Shown one piece after another: positions 18,301 through 24,615 of a stretch of 39,011 nt of DNA. Source of the stretch: Akkermansiaceae bacterium (GTDB lineage Bacteria > Verrucomicrobiota > Verrucomicrobiia > Verrucomicrobiales > Akkermansiaceae). Positions within the stretch are counted from its first letter, which is position 1. Each line of letters opens with the position of its first letter. The DNA lies in NCBI GenBank assembly GCA_025457665.1, contig JALOTY010000032.1, positions 1 to 39,011 of the forward strand. Direction: 5' to 3'. Position numbers and translations under genes: made by a program. The notes beneath the pieces are model-generated. The model did not search any database. It saw only the letters and a program-made list of their open reading frames with translations, and was not told the DNA's origin.

Positions 18301-18567
18301 AGTGAGGTTGGCGAAGTTGCCCCCGCCGATCGTGTTCACGTCGTTGACGATCGATGCCACATCGAACCGCATCAGGCCTCGCAAGTTGTTGGTAGCGCCG
18401 TTCGAGCCCACGAGCATCTCATTGTCGGTGTCGTCGTTCTGTTGGGTCGTAGGCCCCGTTCCACCGTCGTTGCGGAAATAGGTGTCGCCGGTGACGGTGC
18501 CGGTGAAGACCGTGGCACAGAGGGGCACGGCAGAGGCAAGGAAGGCGAAGAGAGCGGTCGTTTTCAT
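15388..18567 (-). CDS. Multidomain secreted protein, 1059 residues
   Basis: A large secreted protein, function unknown. Signal peptide residues 1-18. Residues about 24-216 look like a DNRLRE-type domain (GDTYFRNDGG, LRGLMRFDV, SASLQVFERR). About 224-330 and 618-720 are two ASH/choice-of-anchor-like beta domains. About 336-615 is a beta-rich region with calcium-type acidic loops (DFNGDGSG, DVDTDADPLNGIGDG). Residues 727-918 are the domain shared with both neighbours (NGDFETDSA, HRIRFEGSNGDDLVTLRL, VTGRDFGLPTRRFTVALS, FHASPNVAFETVTF). SADGDADGDGIANIVENVLG (943-962) is a thrombospondin-type-3/dockerin-like acidic loop, and the tail has QWSTDLAEWQ and a VFVRLSAV end. No PEP-CTERM. Site B lies 63 bp before its ATG. 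Adhesion or polysaccharide binding is an inference from the modules. Confidence 0.88.
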   Translation of the reverse strand: MKTTALFAFLASAVPLCATVFTGTVTGDTYFRNDGGTGPTTQQNDDTDNEMLVGSNGATNNLRGLMRFDVASIVNDVNTIGGGNFANLTVNSASLQVFERRGRANTVNVIVNDYNFAFDPATATWTAPAAGDSAAGGTVGSPLGSQSITWDATADNQSATITLTPATLKTSLQNHLSNSLHFILTTNTPTQNFLSIRSDRDAAQSARFARLTIDYTVAPAGGPTFEIDPATPAPDFAFPVSNVSASPLTRTMRFKNTSASQSVTVNSVGLTGSGVFTVGSVNPPVGSVLAAGQSIDVQITASSATSGTFTGSLLVDVDASGQDQTLPMAASFFASGELRNPNPGFVTTLTDWAGGSTRVEPGLMVPSGDGMVRVRGNGDPVTTKSSLSQSSVVPNGLPEWTLDFRFTPVAPAAFQDYTGNPASGEFADRAFQLVVQGSDVVPAAADFNDTTDDATLINLAYMPDGIAAGGIPGFYLYDGQLGTWVLVDFNGDGSGLVLAGSTDVDTDADPLNGIGDGILDVASGDTVHVYRLTLRGRGFGAAGASYDLTLNGPGAGFPKTVTGLTSAHSVAIDTGTPAAFAFVTSDTSSQSNATAGLCPSFWVDEVGYFSADRPARRLLFFNPPAVLRSLNGANASHTLTAVNDGTSAAVQLGGSVIGSPAVSLTTTLPVSIAAGQTTTLGLSFDPTQLSAPDTAAVASLNPTSDDPALPSTSFAISARKVSDANLLANGDFETDSAAGVFPLGWNVTGAPSEEASFVVGGGSAVALAPGHGILQDLFPAGVAPLPDFQAAFAIRFSQENQTHRIRFEGSNGDDLVTLRLTANTAAADSIDAFASGIWTSALSGLSLDPGTTYFLRVTGRDFGLPTRRFTVALSTDGVNYSVSPDLTAFHASPNVAFETVTFECGATADSLLRVDGTAVTVPPLDDFASWMSGFAFAPGANLSADGDADGDGIANIVENVLGTAPNAPSTGLTAVSGSAGALSFSHPLNPEISSDVNYNYQWSTDLAEWQASGEANTGGTVITIAAGAPVSGVVQASATVSSGSAPRVFVRLSAVLAAP
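15814..16389 (-). other. Shared domain copy in the 1059-residue protein
   Basis: Residues about 727-918 align by eye with residues 22-198 of the PEP-CTERM protein and 18-206 of the 1162-residue protein. Conserved landmarks in order are N-[GP]-[DS]-F, a Trp, QD[FL], RIR[FL], TLR or TIR, W near the middle, G-x-x-F-[GA]-x-x-[ST]-R, FH[AS] and FE[TV]. Here the domain is near the C-terminus, whereas it is N-terminal or makes up the whole mature protein in the other two. Confidence 0.75.
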
Positions 18568-18630
18568 GGCGGAAACATCAACGTCGGTCCTAGATTCAAG
18601 CGCGTTCGGCTATGGACGAAAGATCCGATA

Positions 18631-18655
18631 CTTGACCGCGCGGGACAAAAACTTG
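18631..18655 (-). promoter_or_regulatory. Putative AraC-type operator, site B
   Basis: Second 25-bp element, same orientation as site A: CTTGAC at positions 1-6, GGACAAAAACTTG at 13-25. It lies 63 bp before the ATG (18567) of the 1059-residue gene and just past the stop of the 1162-residue gene (18658). It matches site A at 18 of 25 positions and site C at 18 of 25 by direct comparison. A GATACTTG word overlaps its left end (18627-18634) and recurs at 15311-15318 downstream of site A. Confidence 0.68.
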
Positions 18656-18657
18656 CC

Positions 18658-21600
18658 TCACCCGACACGTAGGCGGAAAAAATCGCGGGAACCGGCGTCG
18701 GGGATGACGATGCGGTAGCGGACATAGCCGGAAGGAACGCCCGATTGGTCGGCACTCGGGATCATTTCGGCCTCCCTGCCAGTCCAGTCGGCGAGGTCCG
18801 ACGACACCTCGACGCCCACTTCGAGCTGATCGAGCGTCCCGAGGTCGCGCAAGACCACCTCACCCTCGCCGTTGAGTATTTTTACAGGATTTTGATCGAA
18901 GCCCGCAGGATCGGCCCCGGCGCTGATGAACTCGACTGCCGCTTCAAGTTGGTCGCCATCCTCGTCGTTGGCCATTGCCGCCGCCCGACCTAGCCCGGTC
19001 GCCAGGCCTTCATCCCTCGCCCAGTCGAGGAAGGCATCGCGGACGTCTGCAGGTCCGTAGGTGAACTGGGCCGTCGCCACGGTCGCCGCGCCCGATCGCA
19101 CCCTCACCCAGTGGGCGTTGAATCCCTCGGGAAAAACGTGTGTCACGGTCTGTCCGGCCGCGAGGTCAAAGGTCGCGTAGGTTGACCAGCTGTTGTCGGC
19201 GAGGAAATCGACCTCGACGGTGATCGTGGTTGCGTCGGTGGCGCTCAGTTCAAGTTCCTTCCGGTCGTAGCCGTACATCAGGTAGGGATCGGAGGGAGTG
19301 TCGGCGGCGACGACCGTTTGTTTCCAAGGGCCGCCGGTGCCACGCGGTTCGCCCATGCGCCAGAGGTCGTCCACCTCGCCGAGCCACAGCGCGGCCGAGC
19401 CGTCGGCGTTGCGGACCAGTTGGTCTCCGGCCGGTGCGTCGTCGAGCACGCCTGTCAGAACGAGCAATCCGCGCCAAGAGGCGAAGTCGGTGATGCGCTT
19501 GCCGTGGGTGGCGAGGGCCCGCATCTTGCGCATCCCGCCCGAGTTGTCGCGCGGCACTTCATAAAAGGTGCCGTGGCAGTTGAGCAGCTCGCGCTCGGTC
19601 ACCACCTCGCGGATCCCGCGGGCCCAGCCGGCGGCAAAGGGTTGCTCGTAGAGAGGATCGAGCTTTGGCAGGCGGAAGCGAAGGGAACCCTCGCTGACCC
19701 AAGCCGAGGCGGCGTCGAAACCGAACTCCTGCGTGAGCGCTGCGCTGCTGCGCATCGCACCCTCGGCGGCGGCATCCTCCACGTCGCGCAATTCGAGCCC
19801 GGCTCCGATCCGATGGTAGCCGGAGGGGGCCGCCTGCCCGCCGGCATCGGTCCGCGACGAGGCGAACTCCAGCTTGAGTTCGTCGTCGTTCATCACGCGG
19901 ATCAGGCCGTCGGAGATCGAGCGGGTGTCGCGGATGTCGGCGAGCGCGGCGAACTCGTCGCTGCCAAGAGAGGCCGGCGTGGGATGCGGGTAGGGCGAAG
20001 CGAGATGGAAGAACGCGGTGAGCCCCGTGCTCGCTCCGGAGCAGGCAAGGCGAAGCCAGGGAGCGTCGATGTCGGAGACGATCTCATACAAGTAGCCGCC
20101 CGCCGGCACGGTGACCGTCCGCGCGTCTGTCCATGTCGGCGTTCCGGGGCTGGTGGCGATGGTCACATCGACCGGGGTCGCCCCGGTATTGCGCAGGTGG
20201 AGCGTGCGCTGGGGAAAGCCTTCGACGAGAAAGGGATCGGAAACCTGGCCGTTCGCCACTGCCTCATTCATCCACACCGCACCGTGGCCGCTCGGCGCGC
20301 CCCAGCCTTGGAAGTCCTCGAGTGTGCCGAACCAGAAGTTCGACTGCGGCTTTTGCGCCAACGCGTTGTCGAAGCGCGACGCGTCGTTGCGGCCCATCAC
20401 GATTCGACCCTGCCACATCGCGTAGTCGGTCGGCATCTTGTAGTAACCGCAGATCGGTTCCAGTCCGGCGAAGTTCGCGGCGGAGAAGGTCTTCGGGAAA
20501 TCGAAGAACAAGCCGTGCATGTGCATCAGATAGGGCGATTGCGGGTCGGCCGGGTCGAGCTGCCGGATGCGTGGCCACTCGGTGTGCCAGCCGTGGGAGC
20601 CATCGTGGGTGTAGGACGCCTTCGGCAAGCGCCAAAGGTTCCACTGGTCGCCTTCCATCACATGAAGCAGCACCGACTTCGCATCGAAACCGGTCGACCA
20701 GATCGGATCGTTCGCCGGGTCCTGGCTGCCGTGGATGCCGCCGGGACCGCTGACCTCGCAGTGCTGGGTTTTCGACACCTGTTCCCAGCCATGGAGATAT
20801 TGCGGCTGCGGGGCCACCGGTGCCGGACCGTCGGCGGTCCCGTTGCCGCTGAAAAAATCGGACCCGCCTTCCTGCAGCCAGCCTCCGCCGTTCTGCTGAA
20901 CCGTCGTGCCATCCCAGGTCGCCAGCACGCCCGACGGACCAGTCGGCACGCCCTGATTGTTCGGCCGGCCGTTGTTTGCCACCACCAGTTTCCCCTGTCC
21001 GGTGAAGGCTCCTTTGCCGTGGTAGCCAAAGAGAAAACGATCGCCAGTGCCCTGCCGGTCCGGGTAGCGGGTGATGAACGACAGGTCGCGTGCATCGACG
21101 TCATAGATGCCGTCTTCCATCGTGAAAAGGTAGAGTCGGTTCGGGTCAGTGAGGTGCGCCGCAGTTGCGGTCAGGCGGCCGGGCGCGCTGCTTGGCGGCA
21201 GCACACGGACGTTGCCGTCCGCACCGATGAAATAAGGGCCGATGTTGAGCTGATTGGTGGTGGTGTGGATGAAGCGGTTTGCAGGCGTGCCACCGACCGA
21301 CTCCGGGCGGATCACCCGCGACAGGTCGGGCGCGATCTCGTAGAGCTTATCGCTGCCGCCGTTGGGAATATGCGGGCCGTAGGTGATCGCCCATAACTTC
21401 CCCGCCCACGGCACCACCGCGCCGATGCCGCACTCGAGGTGGGTGTTGGTCATCGCGAGGTGCGGATAGACGCCGGAGATCTCCCGAACGACCGGCGTCT
21501 CGGGCGGTTCCGGCGGCAGGTCGTTGGACTGCAGGACGATCGCGTCGACCTTCATCCCGCCGGGCGAAGTCGTGTCAAAGCGGGCCGTCTCGAAACGCGT

Positions 21601-22146
21601 GCCTGCGGCGGCCGAATGGAATCTCACGAGGTCGCCGCTGGTGGTGAAGTTGACCCCGTCGGACGACAGCGCGACGCGGAACCTGCGGGTGGCTTCGGCG
21701 AAGTCGAAACCGGTGATGCGGGCGTGATAGGTCACGCCTGCCGTGAGCGGGAAGCCGGACAGCGCGACACCCCAGCCAGTGTTGCCCGAGGCCGAGCCGG
21801 AGAAGACATCGAGTCCGCCGGCCGACGGACGCAGCGTGACGATGTCGCCGGCATTGCCGTTTCCGCGGAGGCGGATCCGCGACGAGGTGTCGATCGTCCC
21901 GACCTGGAAGGCGAAATCCAATTGGAAACTGGAAAGCCCCTCACCGGCCGCGCCTGCGAAGTCCTGGTGGATCGAGCTGTTGGCAGCGAGCGACACGCTG
22001 TTGCCGTCGTCACCGACGATCGAGGCAGTGGAAGTGGCCGATGCTGAAGTCCAACCCTTGTTGAAAGGGACTTCGTCGAAAGACGGATTGACGAGTCCCG
22101 CCGCCATCGCGACGGGCACTTGGAGGAAAAGAAGGATTCGCTTCAT
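18658..22146 (-). CDS. Large secreted protein with shared N-terminal domain, 1162 residues
   Basis: A secreted protein of unknown function. Signal peptide 1-16. Residues 18-206 are the shared domain (NPSFDEVP, QDFAG, SRIRLRGNGNAGDIVTLRP, ITGFDFAEATRRFRVALS, FHSAAAGTRFETARF). After a proline linker, residues about 222-535 start ISGVYPHLAMTNTHLECGIG and contain WAGKLWAITYGPH, SDKLYEI and ESVGGTPANRFIH, probably a propeller-like fold; I recall such sequences as uncharacterised proteins of Planctomycetes and relatives. Residues about 541-716 and 856-1031 form an internal duplication (HGLFFDFP/HGTFYEVP; SDPFLVEGF/SDPYLMYGY). The tail has NDEDGDQLEAAVEF and SSDLADW...FFRLRVG, like the 1059-residue protein. 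It uses a rare TTA leucine codon near 21395. Possible glycan-processing or -binding protein; no catalytic residues can be named. Confidence 0.85.
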   Translation of the reverse strand: MKRILLFLQVPVAMAAGLVNPSFDEVPFNKGWTSASATSTASIVGDDGNSVSLAANSSIHQDFAGAAGEGLSSFQLDFAFQVGTIDTSSRIRLRGNGNAGDIVTLRPSAGGLDVFSGSASGNTGWGVALSGFPLTAGVTYHARITGFDFAEATRRFRVALSSDGVNFTTSGDLVRFHSAAAGTRFETARFDTTSPGGMKVDAIVLQSNDLPPEPPETPVVREISGVYPHLAMTNTHLECGIGAVVPWAGKLWAITYGPHIPNGGSDKLYEIAPDLSRVIRPESVGGTPANRFIHTTTNQLNIGPYFIGADGNVRVLPPSSAPGRLTATAAHLTDPNRLYLFTMEDGIYDVDARDLSFITRYPDRQGTGDRFLFGYHGKGAFTGQGKLVVANNGRPNNQGVPTGPSGVLATWDGTTVQQNGGGWLQEGGSDFFSGNGTADGPAPVAPQPQYLHGWEQVSKTQHCEVSGPGGIHGSQDPANDPIWSTGFDAKSVLLHVMEGDQWNLWRLPKASYTHDGSHGWHTEWPRIRQLDPADPQSPYLMHMHGLFFDFPKTFSAANFAGLEPICGYYKMPTDYAMWQGRIVMGRNDASRFDNALAQKPQSNFWFGTLEDFQGWGAPSGHGAVWMNEAVANGQVSDPFLVEGFPQRTLHLRNTGATPVDVTIATSPGTPTWTDARTVTVPAGGYLYEIVSDIDAPWLRLACSGASTGLTAFFHLASPYPHPTPASLGSDEFAALADIRDTRSISDGLIRVMNDDELKLEFASSRTDAGGQAAPSGYHRIGAGLELRDVEDAAAEGAMRSSAALTQEFGFDAASAWVSEGSLRFRLPKLDPLYEQPFAAGWARGIREVVTERELLNCHGTFYEVPRDNSGGMRKMRALATHGKRITDFASWRGLLVLTGVLDDAPAGDQLVRNADGSAALWLGEVDDLWRMGEPRGTGGPWKQTVVAADTPSDPYLMYGYDRKELELSATDATTITVEVDFLADNSWSTYATFDLAAGQTVTHVFPEGFNAHWVRVRSGAATVATAQFTYGPADVRDAFLDWARDEGLATGLGRAAAMANDEDGDQLEAAVEFISAGADPAGFDQNPVKILNGEGEVVLRDLGTLDQLEVGVEVSSDLADWTGREAEMIPSADQSGVPSGYVRYRIVIPDAGSRDFFRLRVG
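21529..22095 (-). other. Shared domain copy in the 1162-residue protein
   Basis: Residues about 18-206, directly after the signal peptide. Same landmark order as in the two downstream genes, with NPSF replacing NGDF and an unusually long acidic/glycine segment after the first Trp. It ends at VDAIVLQ, followed by a proline-rich linker (LPPEPPETP) that separates it from the propeller-like part. Confidence 0.75.
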
Positions 22147-22324
22147 AAATCAGAGAGAGGCCGCCGCTGTGGCGGAAGGGTGTGTTCGAAGGTAGGGCGG
22201 GTTAGGAAGGGAGCTTGGTGTGGCTTTTGATTGGAAAGATCACCGGGTAGCCGACAGATTCGATCCGCGGCTTGATTGATTGCAAGGACGAGAGCCCGAG
22301 AATCCCTGCCGGTTCCGCTCACGT

Positions 22325-22361
22325 CGCTGTCTCGACTCCGTCACATGGCGCGGAGACAGCG
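22325..22361. repeat. Perfect 9-bp inverted repeat
   Basis: CGCTGTCTC (22325-22333) and GAGACAGCG (22353-22361) are perfectly complementary across 19 bp. An alternative inner pairing exists: CTCCG (22336-22340) with CGGAG (22351-22355). There is no T tract, so it is not a standard terminator. It could be a protein site or a leader hairpin for the 1162-residue gene. Confidence 0.5.
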
Positions 22362-22461
22362 GTATGAGGGATGACGAAACCGCGAGCATGCCGAGACACG
22401 TTTTCCAAATCATCATGGCTGCCATCGAACCGATCGGCTGGAATGGGGGCTAGCCAATTGG

Positions 22462-22486
22462 CTTGCTCGGCAAAGACAAAAACTTG
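22462..22486 (+). promoter_or_regulatory. Putative AraC-type operator, site C
   Basis: Third 25-bp element: CTTGCT at positions 1-6 and GACAAAAACTTG at 14-25. It lies 53 bp before ATG 22540 of the AraC-type gene, the right place for autoregulation, and 315 bp before the ATG of the divergent 1162-residue gene. The motif is in the same absolute orientation as sites A and B. If the GTG at 22486 were the true start of the regulator, the site would overlap it, which supports the ATG start. Confidence 0.62.
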
Positions 22487-22539
22487 TGTTCAGGGCTCGT
22501 TTCCACGATCAAACCCAAGTGAAGCTCGCTTACGAATTG

Positions 22540-23382
22540 ATGGCCAAGGCGCATCCGGTGCTGCTTTGGGCATTGGAGCGGCGTTGGACAGCGGAGCACG
22601 CGGCCCGGGTCGGATGCCGATTGCGGTCGAACGAAAACAGTGCGTGGCTGATCCTCGACGGGCGTGCGAGGGTCCGGTCCGAAGAAGACGAATGTCACGC
22701 AGGGAAAGGAGAATGGATGTTTCCACGACCGGGCCATCGAGAGCAGGAATTTGAAGGTCCGTTCCACTTTCTTTCAGTCACCATCAACTGGCAATGGGCT
22801 GATGGCCGTCACCTTTTCGACCGCGGCCTGAGCAAGGTGGTCCCAGCCCGCGATCTCCCATGGTTGGAAGAAGACGCGAGGGCGATCATTGCCACTACCC
22901 AGAAAACCAGCACCTCCAACTCCTACTACCTCGGTCTGGGACAGTACGATCTCGCTTCGGCGTGCCTCTTGCATGAACTCGGCGCGCGCTGGGCACGTTC
23001 TTTCCAGCGGGCGATGTCCGAATCCGGAGTGCTACCGGACCTTGGGGTCCTTGTGGATCCTCGTCTGGAAAAGATCATGATGGCCGTGAAGGCCCTTCCG
23101 GCCGACGGCGCGCTGGATCGCAACGCATTGGCGGCCTCCGTCGGGATGTCCCCGCGCCACCTGGACAGGCTTTGCAAGGAAGCAACCGGCCGGACTCTCG
23201 CGGAGCAGCACGACACGCAGCGCTTCGAGATGGCAGTGCGCCAACTTCTCGAGCCGGGAATCCGCGTCAAGGAAGTGGCCTCGAACCTTGGGTTCGCGGA
23301 TCTCTCCACATTCTCACGCTGGTTCAGTCGCCGCCAAGGCCGCTCTCCAAGGGAATTTCGCGAGGCGTTCTTTTCAAGCTGA
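22540..23382 (+). CDS. AraC family transcriptional regulator
   Basis: A predicted 280-residue DNA-binding regulator. The N-terminal half looks like a cupin-type sensor (ENSAWLILDGRARV, GKGEWMFPRPGHRE, FHFLSVTINWQW). The C-terminal AraC/XylS domain has both helix-turn-helix units: DRNALAASVGMSPRHLDRLC (about 193-212) and VKEVASNLGFADLSTFSRWF (about 243-262), followed by QGRSPREFREAF, the usual end. The frame is open back to GTG 22486 and GTG 22519; ATG 22540 is preferred because it leaves operator-like site C upstream. It is divergent from the three-gene secreted-protein cluster and probably controls it and itself. The inducer is unknown; in this phylum such regulators often accompany glycan-use genes. 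Confidence 0.9.
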   Translation: MAKAHPVLLWALERRWTAEHAARVGCRLRSNENSAWLILDGRARVRSEEDECHAGKGEWMFPRPGHREQEFEGPFHFLSVTINWQWADGRHLFDRGLSKVVPARDLPWLEEDARAIIATTQKTSTSNSYYLGLGQYDLASACLLHELGARWARSFQRAMSESGVLPDLGVLVDPRLEKIMMAVKALPADGALDRNALAASVGMSPRHLDRLCKEATGRTLAEQHDTQRFEMAVRQLLEPGIRVKEVASNLGFADLSTFSRWFSRRQGRSPREFREAFFSS

Positions 23383-23436
23383 GAAAGGAAACGCAGGCCT
23401 GCCGCCATCCATCATCCACCATCTAACATCCATCAT

Positions 23437-23469
23437 CGGCTGTTTCCCACAGGCTGTGGGATTCAGCCG
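23437..23469. terminator. Hairpin between convergent genes
   Basis: CGGCTG (23437-23442) pairs with CAGCCG (23464-23469), and inside it CCCACAG pairs with CTGTGGG around a single G. It lies between the AraC-type stop (23382) and the stop of the peptidase gene (23463-23465), overlapping the latter. There is no long T tract on either side, so a bidirectional terminator is only likely. Just upstream is a short CATC-rich stretch (23406-23437). Confidence 0.45.
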
Positions 23470-24563
23470 TTGAGTTTGGCGAGGGACTTGGGCAGGAAGA
23501 CGCCGTCTTTGCGGATGAGTTTGCCATCGAAGTAGATTTCGCCGCCGCCGTAGTCCTTGCGTTGGATGCAGACCATGTCCCAGTGGACTTGGGAGCGGTT
23601 GCCATTGTCGGCCTCTTCGTAGGCATTTCCAGGAGTGAAGTGGAAGGAGCCGCCGATCTTTTCATCGAAGAGGATGTCGCGCATGGGGTGTTTGATGCGG
23701 GCATTGTAGCCGAGGGCAAATTCGCCGATGTAGCGGGCACCAGGGTCGCTATCGAGGATCTTGTTGAGTTCCTTGGTCTTGCCGGGTGACTCGGCCTGGA
23801 CGATGCGGCCCTTTTCGAAAACGAGGCGGATGGAATCGAAGGGAATGCCCTGATAGATGGTGGGCGCGTTGTAGGAAATCACGCCTTCCACGCTGTCCTT
23901 GACGGGAGCCGTGAAGACCTCGCCATCGGGGATATTGCAAGTCCCTGCACAAGCGACGGCCGGAATGTCCTTGATGGAAAACCGGAGGTCGGTGCCGGGG
24001 CCGGTGATGCGGACGTCCGAGGTGGCATCCATGAGTTTCTTCAAGGCATTCGCGGCGGGTAGCAGGGACTTGTAATCGACGAGGCAGACATCGAAGTAAA
24101 AGTCCTCGAAAGCCTCCGTGCTCATGCCGGCTTGTTGGGCCATGGAGGGGGTGGGCCAGCGCAGGACGCACCATTTGGTTTTGGTCACACGCCAATCGAT
24201 GACCGGACGCATGTGTTTGTTGGCGAGGGTCATGTTTTTCGCCGGGACATCGCTGGTTTCAGCAATGTTGTGGCTGCCACGCACGGCGATGTAGGCATCC
24301 ATGCCTTTCATTTCGGCGAGGAGGTTTTTGGCGATGAGCGAATACTGGTCATCGGTGGCGCCGGAGAGCATTTCGCGGGTGAGGCGGGAGTCGTGGATGC
24401 GGATCACCGGCACCCCGCCCTTGCGACGCACCTCGCGGATCAGAGCGAGGCCGATGGAGGAGGGGGAATCATAGAGATCGATGAGGATTTTCTCACCTTT
24501 CTTGAGAGTCACGGAGTATCCCACCAATTGGCGGGCGAGGAGGTCGACGCGCGGATCGTGCAT
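23463..24563 (-). CDS. M29 family aminopeptidase
   Basis: A 366-residue cytoplasmic metallo-aminopeptidase of family M29 (AmpS/PepS/aminopeptidase T type), removing N-terminal amino acids from peptides. Metal ligands fit the family: Glu215 in PDGEVFTAP, Glu281 in GEFALGYN, His308 in [12 protein letters not shown], and His327/Asp329 in VHWDM. The N-terminal region ([18 protein letters not shown]) is also typical. ATG 24563 gives the canonical start; the frame continues 23 codons upstream to 24632 but that would overlap the upstream serine lyase gene. It follows that gene by 52 bp on the same strand, so the two may be co-transcribed, a plausible peptide/amino-acid catabolic pair. Confidence 0.93.
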   Translation of the reverse strand: MHDPRVDLLARQLVGYSVTLKKGEKILIDLYDSPSSIGLALIREVRRKGGVPVIRIHDSRLTREMLSGATDDQYSLIAKNLLAEMKGMDAYIAVRGSHNIAETSDVPAKNMTLANKHMRPVIDWRVTKTKWCVLRWPTPSMAQQAGMSTEAFEDFYFDVCLVDYKSLLPAANALKKLMDATSDVRITGPGTDLRFSIKDIPAVACAGTCNIPDGEVFTAPVKDSVEGVISYNAPTIYQGIPFDSIRLVFEKGRIVQAESPGKTKELNKILDSDPGARYIGEFALGYNARIKHPMRDILFDEKIGGSFHFTPGNAYEEADNGNRSQVHWDMVCIQRKDYGGGEIYFDGKLIRKDGVFLPKSLAKLNG

Positions 24564-24615
24564 GGCGGGAAGCCCATCACATGGGGCGGTGGTGAAAAGG
24601 AAAATGCGCGGGAGT

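Larger units (their letters stand above)
22147..22539. other. Intergenic regulatory region, 393 bp
   Basis: Region between the divergent 1162-residue gene and the AraC-type gene. It contains a CCGCC/GGCGG hairpin (22161-22175) in the leader of the minus-strand gene, a 9-bp inverted repeat (22325-22361) and operator-like site C (22462-22486). No plausible gene, tRNA or long repeat is seen. No strong Shine-Dalgarno sequence precedes the ATG of either gene. Confidence 0.6.

Noticed and set aside
19318..21396. A 692-codon open frame on the plus strand opposite the 1162-residue protein
   Set aside because: It is antisense to a gene with signal peptide, duplicated domains and homologous neighbours; the translation is Arg/Gly/Ala/His-rich with no recognisable domain, as expected of a shadow frame in GC-rich DNA.
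23406..23437. CATC-rich repeats considered as a CRISPR or satellite array
   Set aside because: Only about 30 bp of irregular CATC/CACC units, with no spacers or regular period.
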